The notes: generated by a model not told the origin, from the sequence alone. DNA of 64,000 nt from Vanessa cardui (GCF_905220365.1 NC_061143.1:2852001-2916000); one strand, 5' to 3'; shown: positions 45,343 to 56,141, counted from the first letter of the stretch. Program-made: numbers and translations.

Positions 45343-45668
45343 CAGCTGTAAAGATGGCCCAGTGGTTAGCACGCTTGCATCTTAACCGATGACTGCGGGT
45401 TCAAGCCCAGCACAAACAAGCACCACCGAATATTCATGTGCTTAATTTGTGTTTACAATTCATCTCGTGCTCGGCGTTGAAGGAAAACATCATGAGGAAA
45501 TCTGCATGTATCTAATTTTAATAGAAATTCCGACACATGTGCATTTCACTAATCCGCATTGGGACAGCGTGGCGGAATATATTCCAAACCTTCTCCTCAA
45601 AGCTCCCTTTGAAGGAGAAGGTTTGGAGGCCTTAGCCCAGCAGTGGGAAATATACAGGCTGTTGTTGT
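45343..45668 (+). mobile_element. SINE-A with an inverted segment near its 3' end
   Basis: Head 'gctgtaaagatggcccagtg' and body are normal up to 'ccttctcctcaaag'. There the consensus 'ggagaggagg' is replaced by an inverted copy of the preceding segment; the element then resumes with 'ggaggccttagcccagcag'. Confidence 0.9.
45584..45626. repeat. 19-bp inverted repeat inside a SINE, 4-base spacer
   Basis: The left arm (45584-45602, ending 'ctcctcaaag') and right arm (45607-45626, beginning 'ctttgaaggag', one extra A) flank the spacer ctcc. The spacer is the complement of the ggag that follows caaag in other SINE-A copies. Confidence 0.92.
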
Positions 45669-45813
45669 GAGGTATTAGATATAATGTATTCTATTTCGAA
45701 AAAAAACGCTCCCTTTGGAGGAGAAGGTTTGGAGGCCTTAGCCCAGCAGTGGGAAATATACAGGCTGTTGTTGTGAGGTATTAGATATAATGTATTCTAT
45801 TTCGAAAAAAAAC
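45602..45813 (+). repeat. 106-bp tandem duplication of SINE end and flank
   Basis: Unit 1 (45602-45707) and unit 2 (45708-45813) are the same apart from one seen difference (gaaggag versus ggaggag). The unit includes the SINE 3' end, its tail and 45 bp of flank ending in a run of eight A residues, so the duplication happened after insertion and recently. Confidence 0.93.
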
Positions 45814-47250
45814 GGTCGAATGAATATATCGAAACTATGTGAAACGAGGTTACGCAACCAGCCACAACAACGATGCCTCCAAACCGTTCGAATTCTAGAA
45901 AAATAAAACATGAGTGATAAATTGAATGACTGTCAGTTGAACCCAGACTATCAGGCAAAAAATAATGGCAGTTCGATTTCTGTTTCGACTGACAGTTTTT
46001 TCATACATTTCAAAAAAAGTTTCTATATTTTCTCGGATGTATTAGGTATCTTTCTAAACCAGTGTAAAATTTTTGACGATCAAAGAGCGAGTAACTCTTT
46101 TATAATCTTTTATAAATGTTGAATAAAGGTTGTAACTGTTTTTTTTTTATAAGACAGGTACGACATGGAATCTGATGTTATGAGTCATCATTCCCATATA
46201 CTTTGCTTTCTGTATGCATAAGAGCTTATCGTGCTTGTGGGAAGTTTCTAACTTTGAACCTTAACTCACACGCAGCTCCAATGCTAGTTGATTAATTTGC
46301 AACAGGATTTAATTCTGTTTTATTTTACGAAGATTTCCTTCTCTGTGCTTCAAATTGCAATGGATAACTTATCGATCCTTATTCGGGTACAAACCAACAA
46401 TGTCTGGACAATTTTCACTTGTTCTATTTGGTTATGTAGGCTCTTTACAATACCCTGGATTATACCAATCTATTACCACTTTCTTTATATATTTACGAGT
46501 ATATGTAATCTTCTATTTGTGCAAGTGTACTTCTTCTAAGCTGTTGGTTGATATTTCGGAAATAAACAAAAAACGATCACATAGAAAATGTAACTACGTA
46601 TAATGTAAGAATAAAAGTGGTACAAGCTTACATGTCCATTGAAAAATATTTTAAACTAACAAGACATAATATAATTGGCAACTACTAAATAAAGTAGGTT
46701 GCGTTCTTACATGCCAACACTGTTGTACCGATTCTGATGTAACTGTTTGTATGTATTTGTATAGGCTTGAATGGCTTTGATTGGAAACGGTAGGTGTTGT
46801 TGAACTCGGAAAAAAATAATAAAGTATTTCATCCTGTTCCAGACGCGACGGTCTAATTTTATAATATTGTAAGGATCAGAAGTGGTTAAAGATTAAAAAA
46901 AAATAACAAATATGACAAACACTATATTTCTATTTCTTACAATTTATTTAAGGAAACAAAATGTCAATCAACACTTTAACAAAAACACACAGCAATTCGA
47001 TAATAGAAATAAACGTAAACAAAAGAGTAATTGAAGGGCTCACGTGACCAGCGATCCGACCTCTCGGACTGTCGACAAGGAAATGTTCCTACAAACATCT
47101 GTTACCGCTCTTTTATAAGATTCGGGTAGCAGCAAAAAAATTGTTTGTCCGATTTTATAGAAGCTTAGCTTATAATATAATTATTCAGTTAGACCGTTGG
47201 ATTCGCTGGCTTAAATTTTATTCGGGGGTTAGACTAGGAAGGTCTTGAGC
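45814..47250. other. unassigned sequence
   Basis: Overlapping open frames at 46.29-46.60 kb show no domain. A GC-richer patch at about 47.03-47.12 kb ('cgatccgacctctcggactg', 'ttaccgctcttttataagat') is unassigned. Confidence 0.35.
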
Positions 47251-47397
47251 ATTGATGTGGATGGGTATAGGGGTAGAAGACGACCAAAGAAACCATGGAT
47301 GGATTGTGTAAAATATGGTTAGAAATATATTACTTGTAAGATGACGTCAGACAGAGAAGAATGGAAGGATAAGACATGTTGCGAGGACCCCAAATAA
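47251..47397 (+). pseudogene. LINE ORF2 C-terminal fragment with internal stop
   Basis: The frame reads IDVDGYRGRRRPKKPWMDCV, then KYG, a TAG stop, and in the same frame MTSDREEWKDKTCCEDPK and TAA. It is the same family as the minus-strand fragment at 16.1 kb. An 'aggatgataatga' tail follows. The internal stop shows that it is dead. Confidence 0.75.
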
Positions 47398-48339
47398 AAT
47401 TGAGATAGGGACAAGAGGATGATAATGACTAAGAAGGTGCTGGTATTACAACCTGGATCGGACGAGTGGAATTTTATGGAGTTTTTTTTGTTTCTACCAG
47501 CTATCGAATTATTTACTAGAGTATCTATGCACAATTTTTTTTTTTCGTATTGTTATATAGGTCGTAATAGTACCTTTCAATAAAGTAATCTAGTTACTTT
47601 TTTATACAAAATAGGGCACTATCGCAAACTGAGTCCTTTGTGACGTAGATATATTTTTTTAGGTGAAAACTATCGAGTTTTCTTTCGGCTTATCATCTGA
47701 GGCCCGGTTTCCTTCAATGTCATTAGATGCGATCTAGAACTTTCTTTTGACGATTGCTTTTATATTGAACGCGCCTATCTTATTATAACTTATCTCTTTT
47801 TCGTTTACTTAACGTACTTATTTCTTAAGATAATTTACTTCTATTATTATCAATACATTATAAATTAATGTAGATGGTTATTATACATATCTTATACTTT
47901 CTATATTCGGGTCATTGACCTGCCTGGAATTGTGCCCTCAGAAAATATACAAGCCTTTAATACTGATTCAATTACCTTAGGAGATATATATCTCCCATTA
48001 ATAGCACAACTAGTTCTAAAGACAAAGATAATTATTTGTGTTACTAGTCTTATGTAATTTCATTTGACAAATGATAGCGTGATTCAGAAAAAATAATAAT
48101 TGGAACCACGACATCTATTGATACAACATAAGAACTAAAATGATTAAAAATTAAACACTCGGTACACAGGTATATTTACATGAAGAGCCTCGTTCACTAA
48201 TCAGACAGGAACTCAATTTTGCTTAGTGCTGTTTAGTTGGTCAGATATATCTACAAAGGCGGCTTGTGACAGTCGTACATCAGACTACTACGTTCGAATT
48301 GAATGAACGAATGGTTGTATATAATGTATAGACATCATC
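47398..48339. other. unassigned AT-rich sequence
   Basis: Apart from the LINE tail at the left edge, nothing is recognised. Confidence 0.45.
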
Positions 48340-48580
48340 ATTACATAGTATAAAACAAAGTCGCTTACTACTTGTCTATATCTAAGAATGCTTAAATCTT
48401 TAAAATCACGTAATTAATTTTGATCAGGGTTTTTTAATAAATGGAGTGAATCGAGAGGAAGGTTTTTCTATATAAGCCATGGATATTAAGAGTTTCTAAT
48501 GTGATGTCGTAAATATACAAATTCTGTAGTATATTTAGTATCAGTTTTGCACGTGAGAAGTCGGAGTGCGTCGCTAGTAA
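48340..48580 (-). mobile_element. Rep-F
   Basis: 'aaaacaaagtcgcttactac', 'taaatctttaaaatcacgta', 'gtgaatcgagaggaaggttt' and 'agtatcagttttgcacgtga'. Confidence 0.7.
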
Positions 48581-48837
48581 TGTATAAATCGGAAAATAGG
48601 ATTGAAATTTGAGTTGCTTGTTGGTGATAAACGAAGTGTATTTTTCTTTGTACTTTAACAATGGAATTGAATTTTATATTGTCGTCACAGACTTGTTACG
48701 ATAAAGTGAACTATGATTGAAAGATATTTGTTTCATTTTAATGTTGCATTAATCCAATGAAACACGGTTGCACAAATACATAATATAAATCGAAGATTGC
48801 GAGTCTAGAGTTTTCTTGTGTCTATAAATCAAAAAAT

Positions 48838-48900
48838 ATTTTATTCAAGTAAGCTTTTACAAGCACTTTTGAATCGTCATTTAACAAATATTAATTTAAC
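48838..48900 (-). mobile_element. LINE tail J fragment
   Basis: 'ttattcaagtaagcttttac' and 'aagcacttttgaatcgtcat' are the reversed terminal block of LINE tail J. Confidence 0.65.
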
Positions 48901-50064
48901 CGACTTCAGAAAGGAGGCTCTCAACTTTGTTGTATTTTGTTGTGTGTTATCTTAGAAATATTTTCTTAAGTTCATAAAGATGTTATTTTTTTGAAATATA
49001 ATGCCCTGTATTTATTTGAAAAACAATTATACTTAAACAATGAAAAAATATATATATACGGGATAAACTTTTAGGCCCTCTCTCGGTCAGATTATTTTTG
49101 AAATTGTTTTTATTTTTATTGTATAATGATGGGTTGAATAGACGAAAAGACTTTCATATTTAAAATATTTTTAACGAACTATTTCATAAAAAAACTCATT
49201 TTAAAAAAGATATGGTCGTAATTTTCGTATGGAAGACAAATAATTACCTTTACCAATATTTTGCACGATAAGGTCAATTCAAATCAAATCAATATTCAAT
49301 ATGCATATAAATTAAGGAAAATTTCTTCCTCAGTGCTAGTCCAACTAAGTAGGCATCACCCACTTATGACATATTAAACCCCCAAACAGATTATTATTAC
49401 GGTCTTTACATCATCAACATCACGACTATCATCATTATCATGATAATGATGATGGTGATGACATAACATCTCGGCTGCCACGTTTGATGGCATTTGACTA
49501 TTATACTTAAAATTTCTTTTAGCAACAATATCATCGGCAATGATGACCACTTAGCATTTCCCCATACGTTTTTTTTTTTACATTTATTAAATGCATGCAA
49601 TTGATATAGTATATATTATAGCATATAGCAATACAATATAAACTATGCTCTTGATATGTATCGTTATTTTAATAAAACCTTTATAAATTGTAGTCTATAT
49701 GTTATTTGATGTATATTCTCTCTGATGTATATACTCCTATATTCCTGTAAAATTTCATCCAAATCCATTGAGAAGTTTATTCGTGAAAGAGTAACAAACA
49801 TACACACATCCATCCTCACAAACTTTCGCATTTATAGGATTGTAAGAAATTCTGTCATAATATATCCACATACTGGAACAGCGGAAAATAAACTGAAACT
49901 CGTACTCCTTAATTGGATAGCCTTATCTAAAAGGGACATTAAGTAGCTATTACTTTACTTTCTTATGTCTTACAAACACAGCGTCTTAACATTTCGTTAT
50001 ACTAGTTGCAGTCCACAATTCCACTCGCATTTTAGGTCGTCGTCATATATTTAGGTTAATATAT
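48901..50064. other. unassigned AT-rich sequence
   Basis: Contains a (CAT/ATG)n stretch at 49.41-49.46 kb with a self-complementary centre (atcattatcatgataatgat). Nothing else is supported. Confidence 0.4.
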
Positions 50065-50232
50065 GACGACCTCAATGGTCGAGTAGTGTGTACGTCGGTT
50101 TTCATGGGTATGGGGCGAGTCGATGTAGAAAATTCATTAGTTTTCTATGTTGTCTTGGGTCTGGGTGTTTGTGGTACCGTCGTTACTTCTGATTTTGCAT
50201 AACACAAGTGCTTTAGCTACTTACATTGGAAT
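50065..50232 (+). mobile_element. SINE-B, B box deleted
   Basis: Head 'gacgacctcaatggtcgagt' jumps from 'catgggtatgg' to 'ggcgagtcgatgtagaaaat', deleting the B box. It ends 'gctacttacattgga'. Confidence 0.85.
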
Positions 50233-50269
50233 TACGAATTTGCGATTTAAATGTTTCAAATTAAATAAT

Positions 50270-50425
50270 GTTTTTTTTATAATGTGTTTCGTGGCAAACG
50301 AGCAGAAGGCTCACCTGATGGAAAGTGACTACCACCACCCATGGACATCTGCACCACCAGGGGGCTAGCGGGTGCGTTTCCGACCTTTGAGGAAGTAGTA
50401 CGCTCTTTTCTTAAAGGTTCATAAT
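50270..50425 (-). mobile_element. Rep-D
   Basis: 'gtggcaaacgagcagaaggc', 'accaccacccatggacatct' and 'aagtagtacgctcttttctt'. The unique 5' portion is missing. Confidence 0.75.
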
Positions 50426-50914
50426 TGTGTGGGCTGGGCTGGGTTTACTCTATTTTAAAACGTAATATAAGTCGCTTGTCACTTTAAACGTCTAAAAATT
50501 AACGAAACAGTGAAGATCAGTTACTTATAGAATAAAATTAAAACATACTAAAACCTTCTACAAAATATTAAAGGAAATAAATAAGTATTGAATGTAATAT
50601 TATGGTTCTTTATTTGAATATTATTTAAATGCTCAGTTGAATACTTAATAATTGTAATAATATTTAAGAAATAATGCACTCATAGCCATTATTTTATATT
50701 ATTTGTATCCTTGTATAAAATAACAAATTTCAAACACTTTCAAAATGCATAAAAGTTTTAAAATTACTTCTAACGTTGTCTTTGTAAATATTTTCATAAC
50801 CGTCCCGAAAGACTATTGAAGTTTTCCGATAAAGAAACGTCAAATCGGACGACCTATCCGCAGGCTTAGGTAGGTTGTATGTCAGACTCACCATGTATAA
50901 TACACACACAACGA
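50426..50914. other. unassigned AT-rich sequence
   Basis: Nothing recognised before the MITE. Confidence 0.4.
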
Positions 50915-51291
50915 CACGACACAACCTAGATGTAGCATCGTAAATCCAATAAAACCGAATACTGCCGATTTATATAACCAATAGAAGTAGCTCTCTATCA
51001 CGCCAATCGACGCTAATTCCAACCCAAATTCATCAACATTTATTTCTTATGTGAATATGATCTTTACGCAAACGTAATAACTTGTAATATCATATGACCT
51101 AATATATTCGTCAATTTGATAATTTATCGATTTACACGGACTCTTTCTCGAGTTCAACTGACGCGAGAATCTATAGTGGCGAATAGCGTCGAATGTCGCG
51201 ATAGGGAGCTATTTCTATTGGTTGTATAATTCGACAGTTATTGGTTTTATTGAATTTGCCGATGCTACATCTAAGTTGTGTCGTACTTGTA
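50915..51291. mobile_element. MITE with about 105-bp terminal inverted repeats
   Basis: The left arm begins 'cacgacacaacctagatgta'; the right arm ends with the complement, 'tacatctaagttgtgtcgta'. The arms match through blocks such as 'ccaatagaagtagctc' against 'gagctatttctattgg', down to 'atcgacgct' against 'agcgtcgaa'. The outer 33 bp of the right end occur again inside each 1,731-bp unit downstream, which points to a shared transposon family. Confidence 0.8.
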
Positions 51292-51540
51292 CTTAATGGA
51301 GAATGTTCACTATTTTGATTATTACCACTCTATATTTCCTGTCAAAAATAAAAATAATATTGAAAGAATTAATTCGATACGTCAATTAGTTTCCGAGTTA
51401 TAATTAAACAAGTTGTAACGCACGACGCGGGCTGCCGGTAACGGTGCGACCTCATTGTACAACACGCTCAGTCGGGCTCACTCGGTCCGCCCGCGATTGC
51501 GCGCCCGCGCCCTTTAAATTGTACCTAAATACTCTTAAAA

Positions 51541-51765
51541 ATGTCCAATCCAAAAATTAGGAAATCATGTGTTGTGTCTAAATGTAAAAATATAACTACC
51601 TATTCACCGGAAAAGTTGTTTTTTATAGTTCCAAAAGACGTTAAAAAAATTGGTAAAAGCTACGAAGTGATTAGATCGATTACAATAGCGTATTCATGGT
51701 ATATCTCGTCGCAGAACTCGATACCATCGAACATGTATTTCTCATGTATATCATGCACAATCTGA
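51541..51765 (+). pseudogene. THAP-like zinc-finger N-terminus, frame-broken (copy 1)
   Basis: The first residues, MSNPKIRKSCVVSKCKNITT then YSPEKLFFIVPKDVKK, show the C-x4-C pair and the 'KLFxxVPKD' step typical of the THAP C2CH finger. The later tryptophan and the CxxH pair are not in frame, because the frame shifts after about residue 45. THAP domains are DNA-binding modules of several insect transposases and their domesticated relatives. The GC-rich leader upstream may be its promoter. It is non-functional as it stands. Confidence 0.5.
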
Positions 51766-51979
51766 GGAGGGGAATAAGAAAGGACGACCTACGGTTGACA
51801 AAGAAGATAAGGTGATGGAGGCAATTTATTCCTTTCTGAAAGAAAACTCCTACTAATGTCAATTTTCTATTAGCGAGTTAATGAACCAAAAAAATTTGGA
51901 CTTTGTTCCTGACATCAGAACGGTTGAAAAACATTTGCAAGAGAAGTATGGAGACGAAATTCTCATAATAGAAAATTAA
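51734..51979 (+). pseudogene. downstream transposon-protein remnant (copy 1)
   Basis: In another frame the sequence reads KKGRPTVDKEDKVMEAIYSF, then LKENSY, a TAA, CQFSISELMNQKNLDFVPDI and RTVEKHLQEKYGDEILIIEN to a stop. Further pieces follow in shifted frames (FFRNTDFKILFAKFYEEQK; LRVIREGAAIIRKK). The order resembles a multicopy insect protein family that I associate with THAP-bearing transposons; that link is from memory and needs a search. Confidence 0.45.
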
Positions 51980-53271
51980 GGCTCTAATTACATGGTGTTC
52001 TTTCGAAATACCGATTTCAAAATACTTTTTGCGAAATTTTACGAAGAACAAAAAAGGATAATCACGAAGAAAGATTAAGAGTTATTCGCGAAGGTGCTGC
52101 GATAATCCGTAAAAAGACGAAAAACGTGTGACAAAAATGACCACGTGTAATTATTATATTTTGTAATTATTACGAATTTGTTGGTCGGAACACACTCTAT
52201 AAGTTTCATTACAGTCATTTTTCGATACCTTTCACGAGAAAAAAGGAAACTTTGCCGTTTCGTAAATTCAAATCGTTTATAAAAATACATATTATTCGAT
52301 GCAAGATTTTGTAGATGATGAAAATGCTTGAAATTGATACCTGTTCACTTCCAGGCAGGATACATTACATACATATATAATTGTATTTAACTAATATGAT
52401 TGTATTTTTTAAATGTTGAAAAAGAGTATCTACTGAGTTTCTTGCCGGTACTTCTCGCGATAAATTATTAGCGAAAAATTACTTTTTCTCCCAAAATTCG
52501 TGTTTTTTGATCGAATTCTCGATAACGATGATCGATACATGAAAAATGTAAAGGACCTTAATTGTAGATCGTACAAAAAGCAAAAAAAAGTATTCAATAA
52601 AAAAATTCATATCTCGATAGGGAACCGAGTTATGATAAAAAGTGATACTATAAGCGGTTATCTTCCCGTGCGGCGTGTTGTGAAATGACGTCACAGCACT
52701 CGCGAGGCTGTTAGCGGGACTCGATATTTTTCGAAACTTTGAATGCCTATAAATTCAAAATTACTAGGTATTTTTGACTAAAACAAAAACTAGTGTATTT
52801 GTATACATACAGGCTTTACTGAGAAAAAAATTCAAGTGATTTGGCATACCTAGTAACATTCTCCATTCGGATGTGATAGGTGTTACGAATTTTGCCGATG
52901 CTACATCTAAGTTGTGTCGTACTATACCCGAACAACCACTTTCGTTTTACACGCCAAATTGACAGAATCGTGAACAATGTAATCTTGACGCTTCTCGATG
53001 GATATTCTGTTAAGAAACATTCTCGGAAACGTTCTTTTGAAACAATAAAGCTTCTAAGATATCTATGTTACAGGGAGTATTTTCTTTATATTGAAAGAAT
53101 TAATTCGATACGTCAATTAGTTTCCGAGTTATAATTAAACAAGTTGTAACGCACGACGCGGGCTGCCGGTAACGGTGTGACCTCATTGTACAACACGCTC
53201 AGTCGGGCTCACTCGGTCCGCCCGCGATTGCGCGCCCGCGCCCTTTAAATTGTACCTAAATACTCTTAAAA

Positions 53272-53496
53272 ATGTCCAATCCAAAAATTAGGAAATCATG
53301 TGTTGTGTCTAAATGTAAAAATATAACTACCTATTCACCGGAAAAGTTGTTTTTTATAGTTCCAAAAGACGTTAAAAAAATTGGTAAAAGCTACGAAGTG
53401 ATTAGATCGATTACAATAGCGTATTCATGGTATATCTCGTCGCAGAACTCGATACCATCGAACATGTATTTCTCATGTATATCATGCACAATCTGA
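53272..53496 (+). pseudogene. THAP-like N-terminus (copy 2)
   Basis: Identical in translation to the copy at 51541. It carries the same frame break, so the gene was dead before it was duplicated. Confidence 0.5.
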
Positions 53497-53710
53497 GGAG
53501 GGGAATAAGAAAGGACGACCTACGGTTGACAAAGAAGATAAGGTGATGGAGGCAATTTATTCCTTTCTGAAAGAAAACTCCTACTAATGTCAATTTTCTA
53601 TTAGCGAGTTAATGAACCAAAAAAATTTGGACTTTGTTCCTGACATCAGAACGGTTGAAAAACATTTGCAAGAGAAGTATGGAGACGAAATTCTCATAAT
53701 AGAAAATTAA
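53465..53710 (+). pseudogene. downstream transposon-protein remnant (copy 2)
   Basis: Same residues and the same internal TAA as the first copy. Confidence 0.45.
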
Positions 53711-54917
53711 GGCTCTAATTACATGGTGTTCTTTCGAAATACCGATTTCAAAATACTTTTTGCGAAATTTTACGAAGAACAAAAAAGGATAATCACGAAG
53801 AAAGATTAAGAGTTATTCGCGAAGGTGCTGCGATAATCCGTAAAAAGACGAAAAACGTGTGACAAAAATGACCACGTGTAATTATTATATTTTGTAATTA
53901 TTACGAATTTGTTGGTCGGAACACACTCTATAAGTTTCATTACAGTCATTTTTCGATACCTTTCACGAGAAAAAAGGAAACTTTGCCGTTTCGTAAATTC
54001 AAATCGTTTATAAAAATACATATTATTCGATGCAAGATTTTGTAGATGATGAAAATGCTTGAAATTGATACCTGTTCACTTCCAGGCAGGATACATTACA
54101 TACATATATAATTGTATTTAACTAATATGATTGTATTTTTTAAATGTTGAAAAAGAGTATCTACTGAGTTTCTTGCCGGTACTTCTCGCGATAAATTATT
54201 AGCGAAAAATTACTTTTTCTCCCAAAATTCGTGTTTTTTGATCGAATTCTCGATAACGATGATCGATACATGAAAAATGTAAAGGACCTTAATTGTAGAT
54301 CGTACAAAAAGCAAAAAAAAGTATTCAATAAAAAAATTCATATCTCGATAGGGAACCGAGTTATGATAAAAAGTGATACTATAAGCGGTTATCTTCCCGT
54401 GCGGCGTGTTGTGAAATGACGTCACAGCACTCGCGAGGCTGTTAGCGGGACTCGATATTTTTCGAAACTTTGAATGCCTATAAATTCAAAATTACTAGGT
54501 ATTTTTGACTAAAACAAAAACTAGTGTATTTGTATACATACAGGCTTTACTGAGAAAAAAATTCAAGTGATTTGGCATACCTAGTAACATTCTCCATTCG
54601 GATGTGATAGGTGTTACGAATTTTGCCGATGCTACATCTAAGTTGTGTCGTACTATACCCGAACAACCACTTTCGTTTTACACGCCAAATTGACAGAATC
54701 GTGAACAATGTAATCTTGACGCTTCTCGATGGATATTCTGTTAAGAAACATTCTCGGAAACGTTCTTTTGAAACAATAAAGCTTCTAAGATATCTATGTT
54801 ACAGGGAGTATTTTCTTTGTTAACTAGAAATTTATAAGATTTCATGGTTTTTGTTTTTGTAATAATACACAATCAATGATATTCGACGTTCATATTGTGA
54901 ATAGCTTATATACAACG

Positions 54918-55211
54918 ATCCGAGATGGCCCAGTGGTTAGAATACGTGCATCTTAATCGATGATTGCGGTTTCAAACTCAGGCAAGTACCACTATATATT
55001 TATATATATGTGCTTAATTAGTGTTTATAATTCATTTCGAGCTCGACGGTGAAGGAAAACATCGATAGGAAACGTGCAGGTATCTAATTTCATATAAATT
55101 CTGACACATGTATTCCACCAACCCGCATTGGAACAGCGTAGTGGAAGATGTTTCAAACCTTCTCCTCAAAGGGAGAGGAGGCCTTTAGCCCAGGGAAATT
55201 TACAGGCTATT
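54918..55211 (+). mobile_element. SINE-A, near full length
   Basis: Head 'cgagatggcccagtggttag', B box changed (ggtttcaaactc). Near the end 'cagcagt' is missing ('tttagcccagggaaatttac'). Confidence 0.9.
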
Positions 55212-55270
55212 GATTTACAGTATCTTACACAGATGTTTGTATTGTCTAACGACTGAAAAACTGTGAACTT

Positions 55271-55314
55271 TGTAACATTCCGCAATATATCTAAATATAT
55301 TGCGGAATGTTACA
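55271..55314. repeat. 20-bp perfect inverted repeat, 4-base spacer
   Basis: The left arm (55271-55290, tgtaacattccgcaatatat) and its exact complement (55295-55314) surround the spacer ctaa. Confidence 0.95.
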
Positions 55315-55338
55315 AATATTAATTATGTATCTAAATAT

Positions 55339-55376
55339 ACTGTAAAATGCTGATGCTAACATCAGCATTGTACAGT
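55339..55376. repeat. 17-bp inverted repeat, 4-base spacer
   Basis: The arms actgtaaaatgctgatg and catcagcattgtacagt differ at one position. The spacer is again ctaa, only 24 bp after the previous hairpin. Confidence 0.92.
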
Positions 55377-55408
55377 TCATTCATAAGTAAGCTAATATAG
55401 ATAACATC

Positions 55409-55630
55409 ATGCTATCTATATACTCGGTTTTTAGATTCACAAATACCCGATACGAAGTTTCGATATATTTTTTGTCGCTCAACCATTATTTGAGGCAAAA
55501 ACGCTTGGAACTGTTGCCGGTGTTAAAAAAGGTGCGCTATATTAAAAGTTCAAAAAATTCGGTCCTAAAAATTCTCAGTAACGGAAAATATCGTATCCCT
55601 TATAAAGACGGTTCGGCCTTTATATTATAA
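55409..55630 (+). other. unrecognised 73-codon open frame
   Basis: Reads YLRQKRLELLPVLKKVRYIK and ends KDGSAFIL. It is basic, with no signal or domain. It could be the tail of a transposon protein. I do not trust it as a gene. Confidence 0.15.
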
Positions 55631-55764
55631 ACTATAACCGCCGCCTGTAAATGTACTTCAATATTATAAAACCTAACTAGATTTGTTTTGTCTATGACAA
55701 ACTGTTATTATTGTTATAATAATTGATTCCGGGATATAAAAATAATGTAGCATACAAAACGTTT

Positions 55765-55950
55765 TGACGACCTCCGTGGTCGAGTGGTGTGTACACCGGC
55801 TTTCATGGATACGCCACTCCGAGGTCCCGGGATGGATTCCCGACCGAATCAATGTAGATTAATTATTAGTTTTCAATGATGTCTTGGGTCTGGGTGTTTG
55901 TGGTACCGTCGTAATTTCTGATTTTCCATAACACAAGTGCTTTAGCCAAT
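55765..55950 (+). mobile_element. SINE-B, 3'-truncated
   Basis: Head 'gacgacctccgtggtcgagt' with a perfect A box. The B box is mutated (gggatggattccc). It stops at 'caagtgctttagcc', where Rep-E begins. Confidence 0.85.
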
Positions 55951-56100
55951 GAACGAAATTTGGTATGTAGCTAACTTGAACTACAAAAAATGACATAGGC
56001 TACTGTTTTGCCTAACATATGAATGTTAGGCAAAAACGACTGACAGATAGACAGATATAGTTACTTTCACATTTATAATATTAATAAAATAGATATAATT
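55951..56100 (+). mobile_element. Rep-E, 5' part missing
   Basis: 'aacgaaatttggtatgtagc', 'aatgacataggctactgttt', 'gacagatagacagatatagt' and 'tttataatattaataaaata'. It is rearranged internally. Confidence 0.65.
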
Positions 56101-56141
56101 ATAACTATATTATTCTCAAACGATTGCATGTCTACATATTT

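Larger units (their letters stand above)
51357..53087 (+). repeat. 1,731-bp tandem unit, copy 1
   Basis: The unit holds, in order: a GC-rich leader ('cacgacgcgggctgccggta', 'gcgcgcccgcgccc'), a broken THAP-like frame, further coding remnants, a piece of LINE tail J (about 52331-52470), unassigned sequence, and the MITE-type terminal motif near 52889-52921. It is immediately followed by copy 2. The join (tttcttt|atattgaaag) is seen only once, as expected of a head-to-tail duplication. Confidence 0.93.
53088..54818 (+). repeat. 1,731-bp tandem unit, copy 2
   Basis: Where I compared the two copies they agree base for base except C at 51447 versus T at 53178. All open frames recur with identical translations. 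Homology stops exactly after 'gtattttcttt'; the next bases (gttaactag) are single-copy flank. Divergence this low means a very recent duplication, gene conversion, or an assembly duplication. Confidence 0.93.

Noticed and set aside
46288..46603. Overlapping 82-83 codon frames, possible gene
   Set aside because: Two overlapping frames in AT-rich DNA, no domain, no splice or promoter support. The peptides are typical of chance translation.
49406..49470. Palindrome atcattatcatgataatgat
   Set aside because: It arises from an ATG/CAT trinucleotide repeat, so self-complementarity is expected by composition.
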